From assembly GCF_027853245.1 (NCBI RefSeq), contig NZ_JAPTZM010000001.1: a stretch of 64,000 nucleotides of DNA; one strand, written 5' to 3'. The translations under genes were made by a program, and so were the position numbers. This DNA is from Atlantibacter subterraneus. Lineage in GTDB: Bacteria > Pseudomonadota > Gammaproteobacteria > Enterobacterales > Enterobacteriaceae. Each line of letters starts with the position of its first letter. Positions within the stretch are counted from its first letter, which is position 1. A model generated the notes under the pieces. The model had not been told where the DNA came from. It was given only the letters and a program-made list of their open reading frames with translations, and searched no databases. Positions 43,411 to 52,134 of this stretch are shown in pieces.

Positions 43411-44331
43411 TTAACGTGGCGTTGCGCTGTTTTTGCGCACGCTGAGCGCGTCGTTGAGTAACTGCATAAACCGCAGAGCGGCGGCGCTTTTCTCGTGATG
43501 TTTTGACCAAACCAGCCACATTTCTGAGACAGCATCGGCTTCGGTTATCGGCAACCAGCGCATTTCATTCAGTTGAATGCGCTGGAACGACGCCGGTAGG
43601 ATTGATACGCCCAGTCCGGCAGCCACCAGGCCGATAATGGTCATCGCCTCGCCCACCTCCTGGGCAATCAGCGGCTGCACATCATAACGGTGCAGCAAGC
43701 CGAGAATATCGTCATACAGCCCGGTGCCGACGTGGGGGTCGAAAAACACAAACGGCTGATCCGCCAGCTCACGCAGTGAAATCGTGGGCCTGGCCGCCAG
43801 CGGGTTTTCGCGGTGCACCATTGCCATCAGCGGTTCGCGCAAAATCAGCTGCCAGTCGAGGGTGTCCGGTAAATGGGTATTGCGCATCAATCCCAGCTCC
43901 AGCTCCCCCTCATTCAGCGGCGCGATTTGCGCCCGGGTGTTGATTTCCAGGGTCTGTAAATGCACGTCCGGGTAGCCCCGGCGAAACTGCGACAGGCTAT
44001 CGGAAATCGGTTTGATAAACGGCGCGGATGAAGTAAAGCCGATGCGCAGCTCGCCGGTCTCACCCTGATGCAGCCGCGCCGCGCGCACCGCCGCCGCCTC
44101 GACCTGGCTTAAAATCTGGCGGCTGTCGGCGAGAAACTGCGCCCCCGCCGCCGTCAGGCTGACGCTGCGATTAGTGCGCGCCAGCAGCTTCGCCCCGACC
44201 TGCGCTTCCAGAATTTGAATTTGCTGGCTGAGCGGCGGCTGGGAAATATTCAGCCGCGCCGCCGCCCGGCCAAAGTGGAGTTCTTCCGCCACTGCCACGA
44301 AATAACGCAAATGCCGCAGTTCAATATTCAT
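43411..44331 (-). CDS. ynfL: LysR-family regulator YnfL
   Basis: A 306-residue LysR-type regulator. N-terminal winged HTH of about 60 residues (LRHLRYFVAVAEELHFGRAAARLNISQPPLSQQIQILE), a linker helix, and a periplasmic-binding-protein-like effector domain from about residue 90 (GELRIGFTSSAPF). It is divergent from ynfM by 99 nt, the same arrangement as E. coli ynfL/ynfM, so it probably controls the transporter gene. The inducer is unknown. Confidence 0.93.
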   Translation of the reverse strand: MNIELRHLRYFVAVAEELHFGRAAARLNISQPPLSQQIQILEAQVGAKLLARTNRSVSLTAAGAQFLADSRQILSQVEAAAVRAARLHQGETGELRIGFTSSAPFIKPISDSLSQFRRGYPDVHLQTLEINTRAQIAPLNEGELELGLMRNTHLPDTLDWQLILREPLMAMVHRENPLAARPTISLRELADQPFVFFDPHVGTGLYDDILGLLHRYDVQPLIAQEVGEAMTIIGLVAAGLGVSILPASFQRIQLNEMRWLPITEADAVSEMWLVWSKHHEKSAAALRFMQLLNDALSVRKNSATPR

Positions 44332-44430
44332 ATTTAATATATATCATTTGAGATTATTAATATATTAGACAGAATATTTGGCGCTTTCTACTCTGTTAAT
44401 AGTCTGTTCCGTTATCCACAAGGATCTGTT

Positions 44431-45681
44431 TTGAGCCGTACATCCACCGTCTCGTCTGATTCGGCTGTTCAGCCAGACGTCATAAACGCACCCCAGCCCA
44501 CTTCATTTATTACCCGCGGTACGCCGCAGTTTATGCGCGTGACGCTGGCGCTGTTCTCAGCCGGTCTGGCGACCTTCGCCCTGCTGTATTGCGTGCAGCC
44601 GATCCTGCCGGTGCTGTCCCATGAATTCGGGGTATCTCCGGCCAGCAGCAGTATTTCGCTCTCTGTCGCCACCGGATTAATGGCGCTGGGGCTGCTGTTT
44701 ACCGGGCCGCTTTCCGATGCCATCGGGCGTAAAAACGTGATGGTTACCGCCCTGCTGCTGGCTTCCTGTTGTACGCTGCTCTCCACCCAGATGACCAGCT
44801 GGCACGGCATTTTGATCATGCGCGCGCTGATTGGCCTGTCGCTGAGCGGCGTGGCGGCAGTGGGCATGACCTATTTAAGCGAAGAGATCCACCCGAGCTT
44901 TGTGGCGTTTTCCATGGGGCTATACATCAGCGGTAACTCCATCGGCGGGATGAGCGGACGCCTGCTGAGCGGCGTGATCACCGATTTCTTCGACTGGCGC
45001 GTGGCGGTAGGCGCGATCGGCTGTTTTGCGCTGGCGGCGGCGCTGATGTTCTGGAAAATCCTGCCCGCCTCGCGCCATTTCCGCCCCGCCTCGCTGCGTC
45101 CCAAAAGCCTGTTTATCAACTTTCGCCTGCACTGCCGGGACGACGGCCTGCCGCTGCTGTTCGCGGTGGGTTTCCTGCTGATGGGTGCGTTCGTGACGCT
45201 GTTTAACTACATCGGCTACCGCCTGATGCTGTCGCCGTGGCATCTCAGCCAGGCGGTAGTGGGCCTGCTGTCCGTGGCCTACCTCACGGGTACCTGGAGT
45301 TCGCCGAAAGCCGGCGCGCTGTCGGTGCGCTACGGGCGTGGCCCGGTGATGGTCAGTTTTACCGGCATTATGCTGCTCGGGCTGCTGTTAACCCTGCTGC
45401 CATCGTTGTGGGCGATCTTTGCCGGGATGCTGCTGTTTTCAGCGGGGTTCTTTGGTGCCCATTCGGTTGCCAGCAGTTGGATCGGCCACCGCGCAAAACG
45501 CGCCAAAGGCCAGGCCTCGTCGCTGTATCTGTTTAGCTACTACGTGGGCTCCAGCGTGGCCGGTACGCTCGGCGGCGTGTTCTGGCACCGCTACGGCTGG
45601 AACGGCGTCGGCGGATTTATCGCTCTGCTGCTGTTGCTGGCGATCCTGACCGGTTGGCGGCTGCACCACCGCGCGCACTGA
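44431..45681 (+). CDS. ynfM: MFS efflux transporter YnfM
   Basis: A 416-residue 12-TM major facilitator protein. A TTG start at 44431 with AAGGA upstream gives the best N-terminus. After a polar leader of about 33 residues, helix 1 begins (FMRVTLALFSAGLATFALLYCVQPILPV). The DHA1 motif A is seen as GPLSDAIGRKNVMVTALLLA. It is a drug/arabinose-efflux-type permease; E. coli YnfM has been linked to arabinose or drug export. It is divergent from its probable regulator ynfL and followed 71 nt later by the M32 peptidase gene. Confidence 0.9.
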   Translation: MSRTSTVSSDSAVQPDVINAPQPTSFITRGTPQFMRVTLALFSAGLATFALLYCVQPILPVLSHEFGVSPASSSISLSVATGLMALGLLFTGPLSDAIGRKNVMVTALLLASCCTLLSTQMTSWHGILIMRALIGLSLSGVAAVGMTYLSEEIHPSFVAFSMGLYISGNSIGGMSGRLLSGVITDFFDWRVAVGAIGCFALAAALMFWKILPASRHFRPASLRPKSLFINFRLHCRDDGLPLLFAVGFLLMGAFVTLFNYIGYRLMLSPWHLSQAVVGLLSVAYLTGTWSSPKAGALSVRYGRGPVMVSFTGIMLLGLLLTLLPSLWAIFAGMLLFSAGFFGAHSVASSWIGHRAKRAKGQASSLYLFSYYVGSSVAGTLGGVFWHRYGWNGVGGFIALLLLLAILTGWRLHHRAH

Positions 45682-45752
45682 TTTCCGGGCCTCGTGTTTC
45701 CGCCCCGGTAGTGGTACTTTTCACACTACGCTCCACCTGCACACGAGGCTTT

Positions 45753-47237
45753 ATGGAAAACACTCATTATCAAAAACTTACCAAAACCTTTGCTCGCCTG
45801 TCCCGCTTCTCCCACCTTTCTGCCATTGCCGGTTGGGATATGTTCGCCATGATGCCGCCCAACGGCAGCAAAGCGCGTTCCGAAGCGTTAGCGGAAATGA
45901 GCGTGCTGTGCCACCAAATCCTTACCAGCCAGGAAGTGGTGCGGGCGCTGTCCGACGCGGAGCAGGAGGATTTAAACGATCTGGAACGCGCCAACCTGCG
46001 CGAAATGACCCGCCAGTATCAGCAAGCGGCGCTGCTGCCGGAGTCGCTGGTCGAGGCGAAATCCCTGGCGGGCAGCCGCTGCGAGCACGCCTGGCGCACT
46101 CAGCGCCCGAATAACGACTGGCAAGGCTTTGCGGAAAACCTCAAACAGGTGGTGAAGTACAGCCGCGAAGAGGCGGCGCTGCGTGCCGCGCAGCGTGGCG
46201 GTTCACGCTATGACGCCCTGCTGGATATCTACGAGCCGGATATGACCAGCGCGCGCCTCGACGCCCTGTTCGGCGATTTGAAAAGCTGGCTGCCGGATTT
46301 ATTGGCCCGCGCCACCGAGAAACAGGCGCAGAAAACCCTGATTGCCCCGCAAGGCCCGTTCCCCACCGCGCAGCAGCGCGAGTTAGGGCTGGATGCCATG
46401 AAGCTGCTGGGATTTGATTTTGACGGCGGTCGGCTGGACGTCAGCGCCCATCCGTTTTGCGGCGGCGTGCCGGAGGACGTGCGCATCACCACGCGCTATA
46501 ACGAAAACGAACTGTTCAGCGCCCTGTTCGGTGTGATCCACGAAACCGGCCACGCCCGCTACGAACAAAACCTGCCGCGCGAGTGGCTGGGCCAGCCAGT
46601 TGCCCTGGCGCGTTCTACCGCGCTGCATGAGTCGCAAAGCCTGTTTTTCGAAATGCAATTAGGGCGCAGCGAAGCGTTTCTTACCCGCCTGTTGCCGCAC
46701 ATCACCGCGCGTTTTGGCAATCAGCCTGCGTTTGAGCGCGATAACTACATCGCATGGAACCAGCGCGTTAAGCCGGGCTACATTCGCGTGGATGCCGATG
46801 AAGTGAGCTATCCGGCGCACGTGGTGCTGCGTTATGAAATTGAGCGGGCGCTGATTGAAGGCGAAATCGAAGTCGATGATATCCCGGCGCTGTGGGACGA
46901 AAAAATGCAGCACTGGCTGGGGCTGACAACCAAAGACGATTACCGCAACGGCTGTATGCAGGATATTCACTGGACCGACGGCGGATTCGGCTACTTCCCG
47001 TCCTATACCCTCGGCGCGATGTACGCAGCCCAACTGTTTCACGCCGCCCGCCGGGCGCTGCCGTCCCTCGAGCGGGACATCGCCAACGGCGACTTCACGG
47101 CGCTGTTCGACTGGCTGCGCCAGAACATCTGGCAGCACGGCAGCCGCTTTACCACGGCGCAGCTGGTGATCAACGCCACCGGCGAAGATCTTAATCCGCA
47201 CTACTTCAGGAAGCATCTGGAAATGCGCTATTTGTAA
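45753..47237 (+). CDS. Carboxypeptidase Taq (peptidase family M32)
   Basis: The ATG at 45753 with ACGAGG upstream gives 494 residues. The zinc motif HETGH near residue 265, with the later glutamate in ALHESQSLFFE, and the M32 blocks DVRITTRYNENELFSALFGVIHE and RVDADEVSYPAHVVLRYEIER identify thermostable carboxypeptidase-1-like enzymes. It removes C-terminal residues from peptides in the cytoplasm. In E. coli the asr gene lies at this position between ynfM and ydgU; here the M32 gene is there and asr is absent. A GC-rich hairpin follows. Confidence 0.93.
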   Translation: MENTHYQKLTKTFARLSRFSHLSAIAGWDMFAMMPPNGSKARSEALAEMSVLCHQILTSQEVVRALSDAEQEDLNDLERANLREMTRQYQQAALLPESLVEAKSLAGSRCEHAWRTQRPNNDWQGFAENLKQVVKYSREEAALRAAQRGGSRYDALLDIYEPDMTSARLDALFGDLKSWLPDLLARATEKQAQKTLIAPQGPFPTAQQRELGLDAMKLLGFDFDGGRLDVSAHPFCGGVPEDVRITTRYNENELFSALFGVIHETGHARYEQNLPREWLGQPVALARSTALHESQSLFFEMQLGRSEAFLTRLLPHITARFGNQPAFERDNYIAWNQRVKPGYIRVDADEVSYPAHVVLRYEIERALIEGEIEVDDIPALWDEKMQHWLGLTTKDDYRNGCMQDIHWTDGGFGYFPSYTLGAMYAAQLFHAARRALPSLERDIANGDFTALFDWLRQNIWQHGSRFTTAQLVINATGEDLNPHYFRKHLEMRYL

Positions 47238-47243
47238 AACGCC

Positions 47244-47265
47244 GCGCCGGGTTAACGCCCGGCGC
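47244..47265. terminator. Hairpin after the M32 peptidase gene
   Basis: Perfect 8-bp stem GCGCCGGG/CCCGGCGC with loop TTAACG, 6 nt after the stop. It lacks a clear U tract. Confidence 0.6.
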
Positions 47266-47362
47266 TGTACATTGCGTTACACGCCGTTACCACTGCCTCA
47301 CGGAACCTCTGCATTATCAGCACTATAGTGCCCCCATCGCTTATCGTAAAAGGCAGGTTCAG

Positions 47363-47440
47363 ATGCGCCGTTATCTGTTCGAGATCCTTTTTGTCTCTCT
47401 CATTCTGTGCGCCATGGTATCGGCCTCGTTCTACTGGTAA
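47363..47440 (+). CDS. ydgU: YdgU-like small membrane protein
   Basis: A 25-codon ORF, MRRYLFEILFVSLILCAM then VSASFYW, with GCAGG upstream. It has one transmembrane helix preceded by two arginines, the shape of E. coli YdgU, an acid-inducible small protein encoded just after asr and before ydgD. Position between the M32 gene and ydgD supports this. It now stands without asr. Too short for ordinary ORF tracks, so confidence rests on position and topology. Confidence 0.75.
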   Translation: MRRYLFEILFVSLILCAMVSASFYW

Positions 47441-47545
47441 AACCCCGTAGCATGCTGATTTTATTCCCTCTTTATAACCAGCCCGTCTATAATCAACATC
47501 AATGGGTTTACTTTAATAATCATAATTGCCCCACCAGAGAGTGAT

Positions 47546-48364
47546 ATGCGCAAAACCGTTGTGTTAATTCTGGGAACCGTTTTTCTGAGCGTTTTTCCTG
47601 CCCATGCGGACGTCGGCGAGCCGCCGGAAGCCACCGCTAATGAGGTTAAGACGCTGTTTTTCGGTCATGACGACCGGCAGCGCATCACCGATCCGACGCA
47701 ATCGCCGTGGGACGCCATCGGCCAACTGGAGACCGAAAGCGGCAACCTGTGCACCGCGACGCTGATCTCTTCGCATCTGGCGCTCACCGCCGGGCATTGC
47801 CTGCTGGCCCCGCCGCGCGGCAAGCTCGATAAGCCGGTGGCGCTGCGTTTTGTGTCCCTCAAGGGCAAATGGCGTTACGAAATTCACGGTATTGAAGGCC
47901 GCGTGGAATCGAATCTGGGCAGGCGACTTAAGGCCGACGGCGACGGCTGGATCGTCCCACCCTCCGCTGCACCGGATGATTTTGGTTTGATTGTGCTGCG
48001 TAACCCGCCTTCGGCGATTACCCCGCTGCCGCTGTTTGCCGGCGACCGGGCGGACCTCACCGCCGCGCTTAAAACCGCTGACCGTAAAGTCACCCAGGCG
48101 GGTTATCCGGAAGATCATCTGGATAATCTTTACAGCCATCAGGACTGTATTGTTACCGGCTGGGCGCAGAAATCGGTGCTGTCGCATCAGTGCGATACCC
48201 TGCCCGGCGATAGCGGTTCCCCGCTGATGCTCAATACCGAAAACGGCTGGCAGTTGATTGGCGTACAAAGTTCGGCACCCGCGGCCAAAGACCGCTGGCG
48301 CGCGGATAACCGCGCCATCTCGGTCACCGGTTTTCGGGAGAAGCTGGAACAGCTGGCCCAATAG
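47546..48364 (+). CDS. ydgD: YdgD, trypsin-like periplasmic serine protease
   Basis: A 272-residue S1-family protease homologue with a signal peptide (MRKTVVLILGTVFLSVFPAHA). The catalytic triad can be read as His in ALTAGHC, Asp in DDFGLIVL and Ser in LPGDSGSPL. Cysteines around NLCTAT, the catalytic His, HQDCIVTGW and HQCDTLPGDSG would form disulfides. The substrate is unknown. It is in the E. coli position between ydgU and mdtI. Confidence 0.93.
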   Translation: MRKTVVLILGTVFLSVFPAHADVGEPPEATANEVKTLFFGHDDRQRITDPTQSPWDAIGQLETESGNLCTATLISSHLALTAGHCLLAPPRGKLDKPVALRFVSLKGKWRYEIHGIEGRVESNLGRRLKADGDGWIVPPSAAPDDFGLIVLRNPPSAITPLPLFAGDRADLTAALKTADRKVTQAGYPEDHLDNLYSHQDCIVTGWAQKSVLSHQCDTLPGDSGSPLMLNTENGWQLIGVQSSAPAAKDRWRADNRAISVTGFREKLEQLAQ

Positions 48365-48390
48365 CGGTCGCGACGGCGCGGTTCAGGGCG

Positions 48391-48720
48391 TCAGGCGAGT
48401 TTAATCAATACCATTCCCACCAGCAGCAGGGCTAAACCGGCCCAGCCTTTGCGGTTAAGGCGCTGGCCGAACAGGATCCAGCCCGCCGCGACGGTGGCGG
48501 CGATACCGAATCCGCCCCACAGGGCGTAAGCCACGGAAAGCTCGATGCCCTTTACTGCCTGCCCGAGGGCGCTAAACGCGGCCAGCACCGCCACCAGTGA
48601 AAACACGCCATACAGCGGGCGGCGAAAACCGTCAGAGAATTTCAAAAAGATGTTAGCGGCGATTTCCAGCACAATCGCCAGAACCAGCCACGCGCCGTGG
48701 ATCCATTCAAACTGCGACAT
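48391..48720 (-). CDS. mdtI: Spermidine export subunit MdtI (SMR family)
   Basis: A 109-residue small multidrug resistance protein with four transmembrane helices and the family glutamate near residue 19 (AIVLEIAANIFLKFSDGF), plus the signature AYALWGGFGIAATVAAGW. It overlaps mdtJ by 14 nt. MdtI and MdtJ form a heteromer that exports spermidine at high polyamine concentration (known for E. coli). Confidence 0.95.
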   Translation of the reverse strand: MSQFEWIHGAWLVLAIVLEIAANIFLKFSDGFRRPLYGVFSLVAVLAAFSALGQAVKGIELSVAYALWGGFGIAATVAAGWILFGQRLNRKGWAGLALLLVGMVLIKLA

Positions 48721-49069
48721 GGGAACCCCCGACCTGTGGCTTTTTCACTTTGCGGGTGCCCGATTTAATCAACACGATCCCCGCGACCAGCGTGGCTAAA
48801 CCCGCCACTTTTACCATCGACAGGCTTTCATCAAATAACCAGACGCTGAACACCGTAATAATTAAAATACCGATGCCTTCCCACAGAGCATAGGCCACCC
48901 CAAGGGCGATACGCTTAACCGAAAACGACAGAAAAATATACGACAGGCTGATCATCACCAGCATAAAAATAAACGCGGTGGAACTTCCGCTCTGGCTGGC
49001 CCATTTTAACGACAGCGTTCCGGTAATTTCGGCAATAATCGCCAGACCTAATAAAGCCCAATAAAACAT
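48707..49069 (-). CDS. mdtJ: Spermidine export subunit MdtJ (SMR family)
   Basis: A 120-residue SMR protein with four transmembrane helices, the catalytic glutamate in IIAEITGTLSLKWAS, and AYALWEGIGILIITVFSVW. A charged C-terminal tail (GTRKVKKPQVGG) follows the last helix. GGGG lies upstream of the ATG. First gene of the mdtJI operon. In E. coli the mdtJI leader is long and contains a regulatory upstream ORF; here the leader contains a 9-codon ORF (49126-49097, MKMWRGRLW) and another ATG that overlaps the mdtJ start, neither with a good ribosome site. Confidence 0.95.
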   Translation of the reverse strand: MFYWALLGLAIIAEITGTLSLKWASQSGSSTAFIFMLVMISLSYIFLSFSVKRIALGVAYALWEGIGILIITVFSVWLFDESLSMVKVAGLATLVAGIVLIKSGTRKVKKPQVGGSHVAV

Positions 49070-49540
49070 GATTTTTCCCCTGCATGAGAAAATAATTCAC
49101 CACAGCCTGCCGCGCCACATTTTCATGGCGGCAAACCGATAAAATAGAGCTGAGAGCGTGGCTACGCGGTGCGCAGACGCCAGAATTCACATGCAGGGAC
49201 TAAAGCGCGTTGCGCCAGTGCTGTTCACCAAATTGATGACAAGAAAGGGGGAATACGTGTGGGGATAACAATAACGTCCTGAACAGATTGTCCATAATTT
49301 TCCAACTTATCCGCGGTATTGCTTCTCTTCGTTGCGGATGAAAATTGTCCTCGGTAGTTAAACACGCTGGAATTAAACCATAGCCGTTGGGTTTACTCAA
49401 TCTCTTTTCAATTCTTTACTGAGACTTTGCTTATCACGCTATTTTTTCGCCGCAGGTAAATTTTATTTTCTTTTTTCATCGCGCCCTGCTATTGATACCG
49501 CCGGACATTTTCCGCGTTAAATAAATAATAAGGAATAAAA
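49070..49540. other. Divergent intergenic region, mdtJ leader and ASCH gene promoter
   Basis: About 470 bases. The left half is the probable mdtJI leader; the right half is AT-rich upstream DNA of the ASCH gene, with a good ribosome site (AAGGAA) directly before 49541. In E. coli tqsA lies here; no trace of it is visible. I see no other credible ORF. Confidence 0.5.
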
Positions 49541-49948
49541 ATGACAACTACCCTGAACAGGCTCCAACAACGTTACCCTCAGGCAGCGATTTGGGGATTT
49601 GGCGATTCGCCACAGATGGCCGACGAGCTCGCCGCACTGGTAATACAGGGACGCAAGCGCGCCAGCTGCAGTGCGCTGGTCTCTTATCTTAAAGAGCCGA
49701 TATTGCCCGGCAGCTACAACATCATTCTTAACGGACGCGACGAGCCGGTATGCGTGATCCGCACCACCGTACTGCGGGTGGTGCGCTACGGCGACGTGAC
49801 CGCCGAGCTGGCGAGCCGTGAAGGCGAAGGCGATCTCAGTCTGGCTTACTGGCAAGGCTCACATCAGGCTTTCTTCGAACGTGAAGGCACCTGGGCGCCG
49901 GAGATGGAACTGGTGTTCGAAGAGTTCGAGCTGGTAGAAGTGGTTTAA
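49541..49948 (+). CDS. ASCH-domain protein
   Basis: A 135-residue protein with an ASCH fold: early segment AAIWGFGDSPQMADELAALVIQGRKRASCSA and core VCVIRTTVLRVVRYGDVTAELASREGEGDLSLAYWQGSHQAFF. The GRKRAS motif is where the family binds RNA or nucleotides. E. coli YqfB, a related ASCH protein, hydrolyses N4-acetylcytidine; a nucleic-acid-related role is plausible, but the substrate here is unknown. It ends 4 nt into the convergent Nudix gene. Confidence 0.85.
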   Translation: MTTTLNRLQQRYPQAAIWGFGDSPQMADELAALVIQGRKRASCSALVSYLKEPILPGSYNIILNGRDEPVCVIRTTVLRVVRYGDVTAELASREGEGDLSLAYWQGSHQAFFEREGTWAPEMELVFEEFELVEVV

Positions 49949-50349
49949 CGCAGCGCGTCCAGCCCGTAATGCGCAATCAGCGTTTGCAGCGGGGCGAACA
50001 GCGGCGATGGCAGCGCATCCGGAGAAAACCACTGCCAGCCGTCGCACTTTTCCGGCTCGCGGCATTCAGGCTCGCCCTGCGCATCGCGGCTCACCATAAA
50101 CAGCGTGATGTAGTGTTTACCCACCTCGTGAAACACGTCGCTGACAAACCGCCCCGGTTCGAGTTGCTCCAGCGTTAGCCCGGTTTCTTCGGCGGTTTCC
50201 CGGCATGCGCAGGCTTCCGGGGTTTCGCCATACTCCAGATGCCCGCCGGGCGCGGACCATGTCGCCGCGCCGTGGCTGCCCTTGCGCCGCCCTAACAGCA
50301 GTTTTCCGTCCCGAAAAATCAATACCCCAACGCCAATTTGCGGTGACAT
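49945..50349 (-). CDS. Nudix hydrolase
   Basis: A 134-residue single-domain Nudix protein. The Nudix box is complete: GX5EX7REUXEEXGU as GGHLEYGETPEACACRETAEETGL, residues about 37-60. The preceding region VGVLIFRDGKLLLGRRKGSHGAATWSAPGG resembles nucleotide-sanitising members (MutT/NUDT15 type). It probably hydrolyses a nucleoside di- or triphosphate. It converges on the ASCH gene with a 4-nt overlap and is divergent from eptA. Confidence 0.88.
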   Translation of the reverse strand: MSPQIGVGVLIFRDGKLLLGRRKGSHGAATWSAPGGHLEYGETPEACACRETAEETGLTLEQLEPGRFVSDVFHEVGKHYITLFMVSRDAQGEPECREPEKCDGWQWFSPDALPSPLFAPLQTLIAHYGLDALR

Positions 50350-50427
50350 AAATGCTCCTTTGTTACTGCCCCCAGACCGCTCGCACAGTAAAAGGTTTTT
50401 GGCAACGCTTCAAGTACCGGGTCCAAC

Positions 50428-50453
50428 CTTAAGTCTCTTAAGCTTTTCCTAAT
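50428..50453 (+). promoter_or_regulatory. PmrA (BasR) box upstream of eptA
   Basis: CTTAAG-CTTTT-CCTAAT at 50437-50453 fits the YTTAAK-N5-YTTAAK box with one mismatch. An extra CTTAAG half-site lies 9 nt upstream at 50428-50433. This is the expected autoregulatory site of an eptA-basRS operon. Confidence 0.7.
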
Positions 50454-50499
50454 TTTACTTTGGCATCCTGCACGCATTGAAATGACTGGATGCCCTGCT

Positions 50500-52134
50500 A
50501 TGCCCTTCCCTCGCCTGAAAAGACCGACCCTGAGTCGGATTGCGTTTATCAGCCTGTTTTCGGCCTATATCGCACTGTTTTTAAATTTCGCTTTTTACCA
50601 TCAGGTATTGAGCGTGTTTCCGTTGACCTCACCGCGCAATATTCTGGTGTTTATCACCATGCCGCTGGTGATTTTTTGCGTAGTCAGTAGTGTGGCGATC
50701 GTGGCCTCGCTGGTAAAACTGGACCGGCTGGTGATCGCGCTGTTTATTCTGGTCAGTGCCTCGGCGCAATATTTTATCCTGACCTACGGCATCGTCATGG
50801 ACCGTTCGATGATCGCCAATATGCTCGACACCACCGCCTCCGAAACCTTTGCCCTGCTTACGCCGCAGCTCGCGCTGACGCTGGTGTTTTCCGGCGTGCT
50901 GATGGCGATGCTGGCGTTCTGGGTGCGGGTAAAAGAGGCCGCGTCCTGGCGTCGGTTTGCCCATCGCGCCCTGAGCCTGATCGGCTGCGCCGCCGTGGTG
51001 GTGGTGGTGGCGCTGCTGTTTTATAAAGATTACGCCTCGCTGTTTCGCAATAACAAAGAGCTGGTGAAGGCGATCAACCCGTCCAATACCGTGGCCGCTG
51101 GCTGGTCGTGGTACGTGCATAACCGGGAAGACAACCTGCCGCTGGTGAAAATCGGCGAGGATGCAACGCAAAACCCGCTGATGCGCCAGGGCAAGAAAAA
51201 CCTGACTATCTTAGTCCTCGGGGAAACCTCCCGGGCGGATAATTTCTCGTTAGGCGGCTACGCCCGGCAAACCAATCCTCAGCTGGCGCAGCGCAACGTG
51301 GTCTACTTTCCACATACCACCTCCTGCGGCACCGCCACCGCCGTCTCCGTGCCCTGCATGTTTTCCAATATGCCGCGCGCTCGCTACGACGAGGCGCTGG
51401 CCCATCATCAGGAAGGCATGTTAGACATCATCCAGCGCGCCGGTATTCAGGTGTTGTGGAATGAAAACGACGGCGGCTGCAAAGGCGCATGCGATCGCGT
51501 TCCCCATCAGGATATGACTAAACTGAACCTGCCCGGCCAGTGTATTGATGGCGAATGCTATGACGAGGTGCTGTTCCACGGGCTGGATGAGTATATCGAC
51601 AAGCTGACCGGCGACGGCGTGATTGTTCTGCATACCATCGGCAGCCATGGGCCGACCTACTTTAACCGCTATCCGGCGCAGTTCCGTAAATTTACCCCGA
51701 CCTGCGACACGAACCAGATCCAGACCTGTACGGCGGAACAGTTAACCAATACCTACGACAACACGCTGTTATACGTAGATGATGTGGTGTCGAAAGCGAT
51801 CGATATTCTGAAAGCGCACCAGGATAAATTCACCACCAGCCTGGTTTATCTCTCCGATCACGGCGAGTCGCTGGGCGAAGACGGCGTCTATTTGCACGGT
51901 CTACCCTACCGCATCGCACCGGCAACCCAGAAACATGTGCCGATGCTGGTATGGTTATCCGACGACTATCAAAAACGCTATTCTGTGGATCGGGATTGCC
52001 TGAATAAACGCGCCGCACAGGACGCCTCACAGGATAATTTGTTTTCGACCATGCTGGGGCTGACGGGCACCCAAACCAAAGAGTATATTCCGTCCGACGA
52101 TCTGGTGGCGACGTGCAGGGGGACAACGCGATGA
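50500..52134 (+). CDS. eptA: Lipid A phosphoethanolamine transferase EptA (PmrC)
   Basis: The start at 50500 gives 544 residues (E. coli 547); an in-frame ATG at 50482 is also possible. Five N-terminal transmembrane helices precede a periplasmic sulfatase-like domain with the catalytic threonine in TTSCGTATAVSVPCMFS, nearby ILVLGETSRADNFS, and zinc/phosphate-binding blocks GSHGPTY and SDHGESLG. It adds phosphoethanolamine to lipid A and confers cationic peptide (polymyxin) resistance. Its stop overlaps the basR start by 4 nt. In E. coli this operon is elsewhere in the chromosome. Confidence 0.94.
   Translation: MPFPRLKRPTLSRIAFISLFSAYIALFLNFAFYHQVLSVFPLTSPRNILVFITMPLVIFCVVSSVAIVASLVKLDRLVIALFILVSASAQYFILTYGIVMDRSMIANMLDTTASETFALLTPQLALTLVFSGVLMAMLAFWVRVKEAASWRRFAHRALSLIGCAAVVVVVALLFYKDYASLFRNNKELVKAINPSNTVAAGWSWYVHNREDNLPLVKIGEDATQNPLMRQGKKNLTILVLGETSRADNFSLGGYARQTNPQLAQRNVVYFPHTTSCGTATAVSVPCMFSNMPRARYDEALAHHQEGMLDIIQRAGIQVLWNENDGGCKGACDRVPHQDMTKLNLPGQCIDGECYDEVLFHGLDEYIDKLTGDGVIVLHTIGSHGPTYFNRYPAQFRKFTPTCDTNQIQTCTAEQLTNTYDNTLLYVDDVVSKAIDILKAHQDKFTTSLVYLSDHGESLGEDGVYLHGLPYRIAPATQKHVPMLVWLSDDYQKRYSVDRDCLNKRAAQDASQDNLFSTMLGLTGTQTKEYIPSDDLVATCRGTTR

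Noticed and set aside
48915..49190. 91-codon ORF overlapping mdtJ in another frame
   Set aside because: Mostly contained in mdtJ; only its in-leader methionines were considered, as possible upstream-ORF starts.
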